A DNA stretch of 32,926 nt from Candidatus Peregrinibacteria bacterium (GCA_016220145.1 JACRID010000005.1:1-32926), one strand, 5' to 3'. Counted from the first letter of the stretch, positions 9,235 through 21,015 are shown. Numbers and translations are program-made. Notes: a model not told the origin generated them from the sequence alone.

Positions 9235-12000
9235 TTAAAGCAATGCCACCTGTTTTGCTTTTTTACCGGCCTCTTTGGATTTTTCCTTGGTTTTAGGAGC
9301 TTCGACAGCTAAAGGTTTTGCTTCTTCCGGATGTTCAGTGATTATGAGGGATACCGAAGCTACGCGGTCGGTTTTATCCATACGCATCACATAAACACCT
9401 TGTGTTGCGCGGCCTTGCGAAGGAATATCTTTCAAATTAAGACGTATTACTTGGCCAGCCTTGGACACGATAATCAAATCCGAATCAGCTTTTTCTTTAA
9501 ACACTTTTGCTCCAACAACTTTGCCTGTTTTTGGTGTTACACGAGCTGTTTTTACACCGGAGCCGCCGCGGCCTTGAAGTCTGTAGTTGCTGATTTTGGT
9601 GCATTTCCCAAGGCCGTTTTCCATGATTATCAAAGCTTCGGCTTCGGCAGGATTTCGAATAACATCCATTTCAACGCAGAAATCTTTGTCTTTCAGCCTT
9701 ATGCCGCGAACTCCCATGCTCGGGCGGCCCATCGGGCGGGCTTCTTCTTGATCAAAACGAATGCTTTTCCCTTGCGAAGTTGCGATAAAGACTTGGTCGC
9801 CTTTGTTTGTCTCTTTAACCCATTCCAAAGAATCTCCATCGCGCAATTTTATAGCTATAAGACCGCTTCGGCGCACGTTCTCAAAGTCGGAAACCGGAGT
9901 TTTTTTCACGGTTCCATCACGAGTAGCCATAAATAAATATTGGCCTGTGAATTTCTCCGAAATGTTGAGCATGGAGCTCACAACTTCGTTTTCTTGAAGT
10001 TGAAGTAAATTCACGATTGCTTGTCCTTTTGATGTTCTTGCGGCTTGTTGAATTTCATAAACCGGCAGTTTGAACACCCGACCTTTATTTGTGAAGAACA
10101 AAATCTCTTCGTGGTTCTTTGTGTGGCAAATGATCTTTATTTCGTCTTCGTCTTTTGTTGCCATTCCGATCACGCCCTTGCCGCCTCGATGTTGCGTGCG
10201 GAAAGTTCCCGGAGGAATGCGTTTGATGTAATTTTCGCGCGTGAAAACCACGACCATCGGTTCGTTTGGAATAGTGTCTTTGTTTGAAATTTCACCGACT
10301 GCGTGGGCGACAATTTTGGTTCTTCTTTCATCACCGTATTTGGCCTTAATTTCCGCCAAATCGTCTTTCATTATTCTGAGCACTTTCTTGGGATCTTTCA
10401 GAATGCCTTCCAGGTGATCAATAAGCGCTAATTTCTCTTTCAACTCGTCCAAAATCTTTTTGCGTTCCAAGCCGGCCAAGGTCTGCAATTTCATTTCCAA
10501 AATCGCAGTAGATTGAACGTCCGTCAGCTTGAATTTCACCATCAAACCGTCGTGGGCTTCTTCTTTCGTTTTGGATTCCCTGATCAGTTTTATTATTGCG
10601 TCGATGTGGTCAAGCGCCTTCTTCAAACCTTCCAAAATGTGGGCGCGATCCTGCGCAACCTTTAATTCATATTTCGTCTTGCGCGTAATGACAATTTTCC
10701 TGTGTTCGATAAAATATTCCAAGACCTGTTTGAGGTTGAGCAAGCGCGGCTGCAAGCCCTCCACAAGCGCGATCATGTTCATGTTGAAAGTCGTTTGCAA
10801 ATCCGTGTATTTGAAAAGCTGGTTCAAAATCTTTTTCGGATAAGCGTCTTTTTTGAGCTCGATCATTATTTCCATTCCCTCGCGATTGGATTGGTCGCGA
10901 AGGTCGGAAATGCCGACCACCTTTTTGTCACGTACCAAGTCCGCAATCTTCGTCACCAGAGTCGATTTATTAACCTGATAGGGGATTTCCGTAACCACAA
11001 TGTCAAAGCGCCCGGTTTTTCTTTCCACAATTTCCGCTTTTGCCCTTACAACAACGCCTCCGCGGCCATTCATATACATGGCTTTTATCGCATTTTTGTC
11101 ATAAATAATACCGCCGGTCGGGAAGTCCGGCCCTTTGATAAATTCCATCAATTCTTCAATCGTGACCTCTGGATTGTCAGCGAGATTTATTACGGCATCA
11201 ATCACTTCGCCCAAATTGTGAGGCGGAATGGAAGTGGCCATACCGACGGCAATACCGGCAACTCCATTCAACAAAAGTTGCGGGATTTTGGCGGGCAAAA
11301 CTTCCGGCTCCTTGCGCGTGCCATCATAGTTGTCTCTAAAATTAACCGTCTGTTTCTCGATATCATCCAACATTTCGTCCGTCATTTTCTCCATTTTTGC
11401 CTCGGTATAACGCATTGCGGCTGCGGAATCTCCATCAACGGAACCAAAGTTACCCTGGCCGTTTACAAGCGGATATCTCATTGAGAAATCCTGCGCCATG
11501 CGAACCATGGAGTCATAAACCGCGACGTCGCCGTGAGGATGATATTTACCCAAAACATCACCGACTACGGCGGCGGATTTTCGGAATTTTGCGCCGGATG
11601 AAAGCCCAAGCTCATGCATAGCATAAAGAATGCGTCTGTGAACTGGCTTAAGACCGTCTCTAACGTCCGGCAATGCGCGCGAAACGATTACGCTCATGGC
11701 GTAATCCAAATAACTTTCCTGCATTTCCGTGGTCACCTCGCGAGGAGGAAAGAATTCTCCGCCTATCACTTCAGGCTGTACAGGGGGTGCCGGAGGCGGC
11801 GGAGCAGTTGGTTCTGTCTGCGGTGCTAATTTTGATTCAGTTTCTTTTTCCGGATTTTTAGCTTCAATTTTCTTAACCGGGCCCTTAACTTCCGCTTCTT
11901 TCACTTTTCCCTGCGATTTTTTAGTAGACTTAATTTCTTTTTTTACTGTGATTTTAGCTTTTGATACCGGTTTCTTGGATATCTTGGTTTTTCTAGGCAT
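9235..12000 (-). CDS. gyrA: DNA gyrase subunit A
   Basis: '[38 protein letters not shown]', '[20 protein letters not shown]', 'RYTEAKM', GyrA-box-like 'QHRGGKG', beta-pinwheel repeats; ~85-aa low-complexity N-terminal extension. Confidence 0.96.
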   Translation of the reverse strand: MPRKTKISKKPVSKAKITVKKEIKSTKKSQGKVKEAEVKGPVKKIEAKNPEKETESKLAPQTEPTAPPPPAPPVQPEVIGGEFFPPREVTTEMQESYLDYAMSVIVSRALPDVRDGLKPVHRRILYAMHELGLSSGAKFRKSAAVVGDVLGKYHPHGDVAVYDSMVRMAQDFSMRYPLVNGQGNFGSVDGDSAAAMRYTEAKMEKMTDEMLDDIEKQTVNFRDNYDGTRKEPEVLPAKIPQLLLNGVAGIAVGMATSIPPHNLGEVIDAVINLADNPEVTIEELMEFIKGPDFPTGGIIYDKNAIKAMYMNGRGGVVVRAKAEIVERKTGRFDIVVTEIPYQVNKSTLVTKIADLVRDKKVVGISDLRDQSNREGMEIMIELKKDAYPKKILNQLFKYTDLQTTFNMNMIALVEGLQPRLLNLKQVLEYFIEHRKIVITRKTKYELKVAQDRAHILEGLKKALDHIDAIIKLIRESKTKEEAHDGLMVKFKLTDVQSTAILEMKLQTLAGLERKKILDELKEKLALIDHLEGILKDPKKVLRIMKDDLAEIKAKYGDERRTKIVAHAVGEISNKDTIPNEPMVVVFTRENYIKRIPPGTFRTQHRGGKGVIGMATKDEDEIKIICHTKNHEEILFFTNKGRVFKLPVYEIQQAARTSKGQAIVNLLQLQENEVVSSMLNISEKFTGQYLFMATRDGTVKKTPVSDFENVRRSGLIAIKLRDGDSLEWVKETNKGDQVFIATSQGKSIRFDQEEARPMGRPSMGVRGIRLKDKDFCVEMDVIRNPAEAEALIIMENGLGKCTKISNYRLQGRGGSGVKTARVTPKTGKVVGAKVFKEKADSDLIIVSKAGQVIRLNLKDIPSQGRATQGVYVMRMDKTDRVASVSLIITEHPEEAKPLAVEAPKTKEKSKEAGKKAKQVALL

Positions 12001-12020
12001 AAAAGAAATGAGTTAACCCC

Positions 12021-12041
12021 TAGGCCGAGCCGGAGCGTTGT
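12021..12041 (-). repeat. Possible partial Z-like element (Z3) in the gyrA leader
   Basis: Minus strand ...CGCTCCGGCTCGGCCTA, similar to the CTCGCTGCGGCTCGGTCTG block of Z1/Z2; short match only. Confidence 0.35.
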
Positions 12042-12093
12042 CGGGCTAAGGCGAGCCAAGGCGAATGCCGTCATGAAGCGCATGCGGCCCGAT

Positions 12094-12151
12094 GCCGTCC
12101 CCAAGCTCAGGCGGGTGCCGGGTGGGTATCACCCGGCCAAGCAGGGGCGGC
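12094..12151. repeat. Nested stem-loop repeat Y1
   Basis: Core CAAGCTCAGGCGGGTGCCGGGTGGGTATCACCCGGCCAA (12102-12140) with inner hairpin GCCGGGTG-GGTAT-CACCCGGC and outer stem GCCGTCCCC/GGGGCGGC; 35/39 identical to 29147-29185. Confidence 0.8.
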
Positions 12152-12163
12152 CTACTGCATTAC

Positions 12164-12182
12164 TGCCCCGCAAGGCGGGGCA
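12164..12182. repeat. Perfect 8-bp stem hairpin TGCCCCGC-AAG-GCGGGGCA
   Basis: Read directly; lies next to Y1 in the gyrA/virB4 divergent spacer. Confidence 0.7.
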
Positions 12183-12320
12183 TCCACCCACAGAATCTAT
12201 ATTTTTTTCACAAAAAATGCCACCCATTTTTTACGAAGCCTTGACGTATGTTGATTTTATTCGCTAATTGAGCTGTCTGTGAAATCGTGTACTTGCCCCC
12301 TTCCATAACTGGGACTTATC

Positions 12321-12329
12321 TGGTATAAT
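12321..12329 (+). promoter_or_regulatory. Extended -10 promoter (TGGTATAAT) for the VirB4-like gene
   Basis: TGnTATAAT about 15 bp upstream of the ATG at 12344; no good -35. Confidence 0.5.
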
Positions 12330-12343
12330 TTATTGATTTAAAT

Positions 12344-14500
12344 ATGGCTGAAAATCAGTCAACACAGGGTCCGGTAAATGCCGCCGGTGCGGCGCCTCAA
12401 GCGAGCGTCGAAAATAAACCATACGAGATGCCGCCTTTGGTTGTTGGTCAGACTGTTTCGCAGACTGCGACTCAAATTCCACCGGCGCCTTCTGCAGTCG
12501 TGCTTGCAGTATCGCCTGCGGTTGCGCCAGCGACTGCAAATACTGCTGCGTCCGCAACTTCGTCGATTCTGCCTGCTGCCAAGCCTCAGGCTAAGAAGGG
12601 ATTTTTGGATTCGCTAAAGGATCAGTGGGAGGCTCATGTCGCGCAGAACAAGGCAAAATCGGAAAAACAAAAAGCAGGCGAGGTGGCCGCCAAATCAATA
12701 GGCCAAGCCGTTGAAGGAGGTGAGAAATTGACCCAAAAGGAGCGTGATGAAATAATGCAGGCGGAAAAAGTTTTTCAGGAGGGATTAAGCAGCATTCGCG
12801 ATTTGATAGCTCCGTCTTCAATGGATATTGGCTATGACGGAATTAAACTTTCGGGAATGTATGCGAAAAGCCTTCTTGTTTTCACTTACCCGAGATATTT
12901 GGATACGAACTGGATGAGTCCGCTCGTGAATTTTGATGCGACGATGGATATTGCGCAATTTGTTTATCCGATAGATTCGGCCGCGATAATGCGGGTTTTG
13001 CGAAGGAAAGTCGCACAGATGCAATCGGCTATGCGCATGGATTTGGAAAAAGGAAATGTGCGCGATCCGGGACTTGAAACTGCATTACAAGACGCCGAGC
13101 AGTTGCGTACGGAATTGCAGCGCGGGCAGGAAAAATTCTTCCAGTTTGCGATGTATGTCACCGTTTATGCGAAGAGCGAGAAAGGCTTGAAGAAAGCCGT
13201 TAAGCAAGTGGAGAGTTTGATGGGAGGAAAGCTGGTTTTGACGCGCGGAACGGAACTTCAGTGCGAGCACGCCTTCAACTCGACTTTGCCGCTATGCATA
13301 GACGAACTGGAAGTTGTGCGCAACATGAACACTTCGCCGCTGTCTTCGACTTTTCCGTTTACGTCGTCATCGCTAACTAGCAACGATGGCATTTTATACG
13401 GTTTGAACCGTCACAACGACAGCTTGATAATTTTTGACAGATTTTCGCTTGAAAACGCCAATTCCGTGGTTTTTGCAAAGTCCGGCGCCGGTAAATCTTA
13501 TGCGGTTAAGCTTGAAGTTTTGCGCAGTTTGATGGTTGGCACGGATGTGATAATTATCGATCCCGAAAACGAATATGAAGATTTGACGCAGACGGTCGGC
13601 GGAACTTATTTGAGGGTTTCGCTGACGTCCGATCGCCGCATAAATCCTTTTGATTTGCCGAAGCCGACGGAAGGCGATGAACTGCAGCCGGGCGATTTGC
13701 TGCGCAGCAATATAATCAACTTGCAGGGCCTGCTGAAGCTGATGCTTGGGCAAATGACGCCGACGGAGGAATCGCTTTTGGATAAAGCTCTAATTGATAC
13801 TTATTCGATTAAGGGCATTACGATGGACCAGGTTGATCCGTCGGCGAAAACGCCGCCTACGATGGAAGATTTGGAATCAATTTTAAAGTCAACGGAAGGC
13901 GCGACTTCGCTTGCGCAGCGTTTGCAAAAGTTTACGACCGGCACGTATGGCGGAATTTTTAACAAGCCGACAAACGTGAATTTGGGCGGCGGACTTATGG
14001 TTTTCTGCATACGCGATTTGGAAGATGCGCTTCGCCCGATCGCGATGTACATCATTTTGAACTACATTTGGACGCGCGTTCGCGCGGAGATGAAAAAGCG
14101 CATCCTCGTGATTGATGAGGCATGGTCGCTGATGCAGTATGAAGACAGCGCCAAGTTTTTGTATGGCCTTGTGAAACGCGCAAGAAAGTATTATTTGGGT
14201 GTCACGACCATCACGCAGGACGTGGAAGACTTCGTCAATTCATCGCACGGCAAGCCGATTATTACAAACTCGTCTTTGCAGCTTTTGTTAAAACAGGCGC
14301 CGTCGGCCGTTGAGCCTTTGGCAAAGATTTTCAACTTAACCGAAGGTGAAAAATACATGCTTCTAAACTCGGGCGTCGGTCAAGGACTTTTCTTTGCCGG
14401 TTTAAAGCACGTTGCAATTCAAGTTATCGCCTCGTTTTCGGAAGACAAATTGGTAACTACAAATCCGGAACAAATTATGCAGAAGAAAGAAGCTGCGTAG
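12344..14500 (+). CDS. VirB4/TraC-family type IV secretion/conjugation ATPase
   Basis: Walker A 'FAKSGAGKSYAVKLEVLRSL', 'IIIDPENEYEDL', Walker B 'RILVIDEAWSLMQYEDSAKFLYGLVKRARKYYLGVTTITQDVEDF'; Ala/Pro-rich N-terminus. Confidence 0.9.
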   Translation: MAENQSTQGPVNAAGAAPQASVENKPYEMPPLVVGQTVSQTATQIPPAPSAVVLAVSPAVAPATANTAASATSSILPAAKPQAKKGFLDSLKDQWEAHVAQNKAKSEKQKAGEVAAKSIGQAVEGGEKLTQKERDEIMQAEKVFQEGLSSIRDLIAPSSMDIGYDGIKLSGMYAKSLLVFTYPRYLDTNWMSPLVNFDATMDIAQFVYPIDSAAIMRVLRRKVAQMQSAMRMDLEKGNVRDPGLETALQDAEQLRTELQRGQEKFFQFAMYVTVYAKSEKGLKKAVKQVESLMGGKLVLTRGTELQCEHAFNSTLPLCIDELEVVRNMNTSPLSSTFPFTSSSLTSNDGILYGLNRHNDSLIIFDRFSLENANSVVFAKSGAGKSYAVKLEVLRSLMVGTDVIIIDPENEYEDLTQTVGGTYLRVSLTSDRRINPFDLPKPTEGDELQPGDLLRSNIINLQGLLKLMLGQMTPTEESLLDKALIDTYSIKGITMDQVDPSAKTPPTMEDLESILKSTEGATSLAQRLQKFTTGTYGGIFNKPTNVNLGGGLMVFCIRDLEDALRPIAMYIILNYIWTRVRAEMKKRILVIDEAWSLMQYEDSAKFLYGLVKRARKYYLGVTTITQDVEDFVNSSHGKPIITNSSLQLLLKQAPSAVEPLAKIFNLTEGEKYMLLNSGVGQGLFFAGLKHVAIQVIASFSEDKLVTTNPEQIMQKKEAA

Positions 14501-14501
14501 G

Positions 14502-16217
14502 CTATTTCTTCACTTCCTCAAGCGCGCGATCCAGTTGCGGATCCCGTTTCGCCGCGCGGTCTTCATCCGTCATTTTCACCTCAATGTCAGGAGTGATGCC
14601 GTTCTTTTCAATGGAATGTCCTTTTGGCGTGAGCCATTCGGCAACTGTGATTTTTAGCGTTGAACCGTCCGAGAAATCGGACAATTCCTGTACGGTGCCT
14701 TTGCCGTAAGTTTTCTCGCCGATAATTTTTGCCAAACCGTAATCCTGCAAGGCTCCGGCCAGAATTTCGGCGGCTGAAGCGCTGCCGCCATTTACTACAA
14801 CAACCAGCTTAATGCCTTCAAAATCCGCGTTTCCCGCTGAATTTTCGGTTTCTTCATGGTCGGGATATTTGATGCTGACGACCTTGTTTCCACTCTTTAT
14901 AAAAAATCCGCCTATTTCAACCGCCGTATTCAAGAATCCTCCGGGATTATTTCTCATATCAAGAATAATTCCGCTTGGCTTATTTTTATTAACTTCATCA
15001 ACTATCTTTTTCAACTCATCGGTGGTATGTGCGCCAAAATCATTTAGATTAATGACAAGTACATTGTCGGCTGTGCGTTTTGACGTCACCGACGCGATTT
15101 TTACGATATCGCGTGTAATGGTGAAATTTAATGTTTTGTCCCCGCGCTTAATCGTAACTTTAACTTGTGTGCCCTTTGTGCCCCTGATGCGTCCCGCAAC
15201 TTCGCTTAATTTAAGCCCTTTTACGTCCGTGCCATCCACCGCCGTAATCACATCGTTTGACAAAAGTCCCGCGGCTTCCGCGGGAGAACCGACAATCGGC
15301 GAAATAATCACAACCTGCTCATCTTTCATTTGAAGCACCGCTCCGATGCCTTCAACTTCACCGCTCAAAGAATCCAAGAGGGCGTTATCGCCCGGCCTTT
15401 CAAAATCGCTGTGCTTATCGCCCAATTCCTTCACCATTCCGTCGATTGCGCCATAAATAACATTGTTCTGATTCAGGGAATCCTTGCGCAGATATGTGCT
15501 CATAATTCTGTTCCACGCTGCAATCATGATGTCGTATTTCGAATTTCGCACCATACCGGAATCCATACTCGGCATGATAGTCACCGTAAGCTGCGGAGTC
15601 GCATTTTTGCCCAATTTTAAATAATGAGCAACCTCGCCGCGGGTCAGCTTTGCATTCGGTTTAACTTTACCTGGAGAGAGCAATCCAAGTGCAATAGCCT
15701 TATTAATGAGTGGCGCAAAGTCCGATTTTGTATTTACGTCGGTTGCTTGGAATTGAGCTTCTTCAAAAATTCTTGGCACGGGAATCCCATTAATGTTAAA
15801 AATCCAATCCAGAGCTTCTTTGCGCGTAATTGTTCCGTTTGGGTTAAAAAGCAGGGGATTTTTGACGCCTTTCGTGACCGGCACGCCGAGATCGACGAGC
15901 TTGTAAATGTAGGAGTAATAAGGATTCCCTGTTTTTTTCACGTCTATAAATTTTTGCTTCGTGCGCGGTTTGTAATTTTCGTCCTTAAAACCTGCGTTTC
16001 TGAGCAGCCACATGACAAAATCGCCTCGGGTGATTTTTGCATCGGGCTGAAAATCGGCATCGCTGACGACTCCGTTCTCCTGAAGGGAATTGATGTCCTG
16101 AACGTAGCGGTGGCTTGCCGGAACGTCCGCGAATGCGCCAAAAGCGGCGTTTGCGTTAAATGCCAGCCCCTGTAAAACGATGGTTAATCCGAATAAGAAG
16201 TGAAGTGTTTTTTTCAT
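14502..16217 (-). CDS. Carboxyl-terminal processing protease (peptidase S41, PDZ) with N-terminal SLH repeats
   Basis: SLH-like 'FADVPASHRYVQDINSLQENGVVSD...KITRGDFVMWLL'; PDZ 'GIGAVLQMKDEQVVIISPIVGSPAEAAGLLSNDVITAVDG'; catalytic region 'VVVVNGGSASAAEILAGALQDYGLAKIIGEKTYGKGTVQ'. Confidence 0.93.
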   Translation of the reverse strand: MKKTLHFLFGLTIVLQGLAFNANAAFGAFADVPASHRYVQDINSLQENGVVSDADFQPDAKITRGDFVMWLLRNAGFKDENYKPRTKQKFIDVKKTGNPYYSYIYKLVDLGVPVTKGVKNPLLFNPNGTITRKEALDWIFNINGIPVPRIFEEAQFQATDVNTKSDFAPLINKAIALGLLSPGKVKPNAKLTRGEVAHYLKLGKNATPQLTVTIMPSMDSGMVRNSKYDIMIAAWNRIMSTYLRKDSLNQNNVIYGAIDGMVKELGDKHSDFERPGDNALLDSLSGEVEGIGAVLQMKDEQVVIISPIVGSPAEAAGLLSNDVITAVDGTDVKGLKLSEVAGRIRGTKGTQVKVTIKRGDKTLNFTITRDIVKIASVTSKRTADNVLVINLNDFGAHTTDELKKIVDEVNKNKPSGIILDMRNNPGGFLNTAVEIGGFFIKSGNKVVSIKYPDHEETENSAGNADFEGIKLVVVVNGGSASAAEILAGALQDYGLAKIIGEKTYGKGTVQELSDFSDGSTLKITVAEWLTPKGHSIEKNGITPDIEVKMTDEDRAAKRDPQLDRALEEVKK

Positions 16218-16265
16218 AGTGGAATCATATTACTCACCTTTGTTGTTTATGTTGAGTTCGAGACG

Positions 16266-16294
16266 TTGACATACCTTGCCCTTTGGAGTATAAT
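16266..16294 (+). promoter_or_regulatory. Consensus sigma-70 promoter TTGACA-N17-TATAAT
   Basis: TTGACA 16266-16271, TATAAT 16289-16294, 17-bp spacer, 26 bp upstream of ATG 16321. Confidence 0.85.
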
Positions 16295-16320
16295 TTTAAG
16301 ATTAAAAATAACGACAAAAC

Positions 16321-18753
16321 ATGAAGGGAATCATCTCAAAAATTCTAATCTCCGTTCTCTCAATTTTGCTTGTTTCCGGCACTGTTTTTTTGGATGAAAA
16401 ATTGAGTGTGAAAGCGCAACCGGTGGCAAAAACGACCGTTCTCGCAATCACCAAAGCCGCCGGTGATATTTTTGAAAAAAAAGGGGACAAATATTCCATT
16501 AAAGCGGGAAGAACCTCGGTGATGGTTCTTCAATTTAAGGATAATGCGGTGATGAGGTTGGCTCCCGAAGCGGCTGGAGAACTGTCAGTTTCGGATGAAG
16601 GAGTTTATCCGAGAAAGGCGGAGTTGAACCTGACAAACGGAAGAATTTGGCTAAATACGATTGAATCGTCGCTGGATTTTGAAGTTTCAACGCCAAAGGT
16701 GAAAATTGAGGCAGAACCGGGTGTTTTTGCTTTTCAATATGCCGATAAAACCCTGACGGTTTCCGCTTTCAGACGCAGCGCGGCAGTTTCATTTTTAAAC
16801 AAAGAATTGGTCGTTCCGGAAGGCAAGGAAATGCGGATTTTAGAATCAAAACTGGATAACTCCGCGGAAACCATTGCAAAATTAAGATATTCAAAACTTC
16901 AAAAAGAATTTCCGTTTTTTAAGATCGAAGATGCCGACGCTTGGGTGGAGAAGAATAACGAAGCCGATAGCTTGTTTTTCGAAAAACACGAAAAAGACGT
17001 TTATGAAAATGTGAGGTCCGGAGGTCCCAAAATTTCTTTGGACGACGACTCTGTTTTTTATTCGGCGGGACAATTTGTCGATAATGCAAAACTGGCTCTT
17101 GTTTTTGATGCAAATAAAAGATCAAAAGAGGCAATGGATGCCGCAATTCAATATTTCGATGCCGGCGTTTATGCTTTGCTTCTGGGCAAAGAAGATTTGG
17201 CAGGCAAGCGTTTCAGTCAATTTTCCGAAATGATTGCCGGAGTTTCAAGTCCGCTTTTGAGGCTGGCACTGGCGGAAAGATTGGATGAGTTCGCGTTTGT
17301 TCAACCGGACGAGACTTTTTATGACGCAACCAAAGTTCTTCGCAGCGCTGCAAGAATGACCGCGCTTGAAAATATGGATATTGCGTTCAATGAAGTTTTG
17401 GATACCGCCGCCAAGGGGTCCTATTCCGAAACGGAGCAAAAAGTTGTGACAGCAATGCGCCGCCTTGGTGTTGCGGCCGAAAACAATTTGCCCAGAGTAG
17501 CGGATTCCCGTGCCACAGACGAGATATTTTTTGACAGCGTGCTGGTCAATGATTTTGTGGAGACTCATATTTATTTGCTTCGCCGTGAATTTTTAAAGGT
17601 GGCGGAATTATTTGAAAGCGCGCATTTAAGCCGAATTTCCGACAGTCAGGAAGCCGACGATAAGCGTCAGCTTCTAATCTCCGAGAAACTCAAATTGATG
17701 CAGGCAATGCGGCCGATGATGGAAAATGGAGACATTCCTTTCCAGGACGGCAGGGAAGCTGTTTTGCTTTTGGCAAATCAAATAGAGCTGCTTAAACCGA
17801 CGTTCTCCGATACGGCCGTGTTGTCTTACTTCGATGATCAGTTAAAGGCATTCTCGCCGTTTATATCTTTTTTAAGGTCTTCCGACGCGTCGCGCGTGCA
17901 TGGCAGTTTTCAGGAAAGTTATAAAGACTTTATTTCCAGACAAGATGAGTTCAAACAGGTCACGGAATTGCTTAAAACCGCCGTCGGCGGTATGAAAATA
18001 TCGAAATCGCGCAGAGAACAATTGGCAGGGCTTGTTTCCAACGACATGGCCAAAATAGGCGCCATAAAAGTTAAAATTACTTTGCCGGATGATGAAGACG
18101 ACGGCCGCGTAAAAATAGTTGGCGGAGAAATGGAAGGCAAAGCATTTACGGCGATATATGATACGGATCGAAAAGTGCTTTCCGACGTGGTTTTGGATCA
18201 AGAAAAGATTCCAAGCGCCATAAGACTTGAGAATTTTCAAAGATTCATTTTGATAAAGGCGGGCAGGCTGATATTGCCCAAGGGCGAATCGATTGATTCG
18301 TTGACCGAAGAGCCGCAAAAGCAGTCAAATGTGGAAAAAGTGGCCAAACTGGCGCTGATTGCAAAATTGATAGATCTGGACATCAAAGTGGATGAGAAAG
18401 ATATTACGGTGACGGATGTAAAAGATATTCTAATAAAGGTGGCGCTGGCTGCTTTGGGTGCGGACGATAAAGCGGTTACGTTTTCTTTTGATTATGCCCC
18501 GGACGGCAGCATAATCAGCAATTTAAAGGTAAAAACAGCGGACAAAGAAATTCCTGTGAATGATATTTTTGCATTGCGCGAGTTGCCGACGAGGGTTGAT
18601 CAAATCAACAAACAGGCGATTTTGGAGAACCAAAAACAAGAGGAATTGAAGAAGTTCTTGGATGAGAGTTTATTGAAGCAGATTGAGGCGCTTGGTACCG
18701 CAACGGGATCTTCAACGGATATTACTGCGGGTTCCTCAACTCAACCTGAATAA
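16321..18753 (+). CDS. Large exported protein with FecR-like domain
   Basis: Signal-like N-terminus; 'AGDIFEKKGDKYSIKAGRTSVMVLQFKDNAVMRLAPEAAGELSV...AELNLTNGRIWLNTIESSLDFEVSTPKVKIEAEPGVFAFQ' fits FecR; remaining ~600 aa unrecognised. Confidence 0.7.
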   Translation: MKGIISKILISVLSILLVSGTVFLDEKLSVKAQPVAKTTVLAITKAAGDIFEKKGDKYSIKAGRTSVMVLQFKDNAVMRLAPEAAGELSVSDEGVYPRKAELNLTNGRIWLNTIESSLDFEVSTPKVKIEAEPGVFAFQYADKTLTVSAFRRSAAVSFLNKELVVPEGKEMRILESKLDNSAETIAKLRYSKLQKEFPFFKIEDADAWVEKNNEADSLFFEKHEKDVYENVRSGGPKISLDDDSVFYSAGQFVDNAKLALVFDANKRSKEAMDAAIQYFDAGVYALLLGKEDLAGKRFSQFSEMIAGVSSPLLRLALAERLDEFAFVQPDETFYDATKVLRSAARMTALENMDIAFNEVLDTAAKGSYSETEQKVVTAMRRLGVAAENNLPRVADSRATDEIFFDSVLVNDFVETHIYLLRREFLKVAELFESAHLSRISDSQEADDKRQLLISEKLKLMQAMRPMMENGDIPFQDGREAVLLLANQIELLKPTFSDTAVLSYFDDQLKAFSPFISFLRSSDASRVHGSFQESYKDFISRQDEFKQVTELLKTAVGGMKISKSRREQLAGLVSNDMAKIGAIKVKITLPDDEDDGRVKIVGGEMEGKAFTAIYDTDRKVLSDVVLDQEKIPSAIRLENFQRFILIKAGRLILPKGESIDSLTEEPQKQSNVEKVAKLALIAKLIDLDIKVDEKDITVTDVKDILIKVALAALGADDKAVTFSFDYAPDGSIISNLKVKTADKEIPVNDIFALRELPTRVDQINKQAILENQKQEELKKFLDESLLKQIEALGTATGSSTDITAGSSTQPE

Positions 18754-18807
18754 CTTTAACTTGCCGATGCTCTGTGTTAAACTCCGGGAGGTTATTTTTC
18801 CAAATAA

Positions 18808-20724
<1,917 letters not shown>

Positions 20725-20730
20725 ATTAGG

Positions 20731-20759
20731 TTGTAGGTTGTAGGTTCTTAGGCTATAAT
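20731..20759 (+). promoter_or_regulatory. Candidate promoter TTGTAG-N17-TATAAT for the rpsU-like gene
   Basis: TATAAT 20754-20759 with near-consensus -35 at 17-bp spacing. Confidence 0.55.
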
Positions 20760-20807
20760 CTGCGCGCTTAGGAGTATCCCCATCGCTCTACTCCCTATAA
20801 TAATAAT

Positions 20808-21011
20808 ATGATTTACCTTAAGAAAAGCCCGAAGGAATCCAATGAAAAGCTCATTTCCCGCTTTCAGAAGAAAGTGCAGGGGAGTCGAATTTTGCTTTTG
20901 GTTAAGGAAAAAATGTATTTCCGCAAGCCCAAGAAAAGCGGTTTCATCAGGAAGAAGGCCATCATGAGGGACCACTACAGGGCTCTGCGCGAGAAGCAGA
21001 AATACCTATAA
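20808..21011 (+). CDS. rpsU: Ribosomal protein S21-like
   Basis: 67-aa basic protein 'ESNEKLISRFQKKVQGSRILLLVKEKMYFRKPKKSGFIRKKAIMRDHYRALREKQK', S21-like pattern. Confidence 0.75.
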   Translation: MIYLKKSPKESNEKLISRFQKKVQGSRILLLVKEKMYFRKPKKSGFIRKKAIMRDHYRALREKQKYL

Positions 21012-21015
21012 TATG

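Noticed and set aside
10702-11484. 260-aa plus-strand ORF antisense to gyrA (also 19507-20331 antisense to gyrB, 5873-6523 antisense to the binding protein)
   Set aside because: Overlaps strongly supported genes on the other strand; translations show no recognisable family and look like composition-driven shadow ORFs.
12073-12267. 64-aa ORF in the gyrA/virB4 spacer
   Set aside because: Sits across repeat hairpins; the frame is open because of GC-rich palindromes rather than any protein-like signal.
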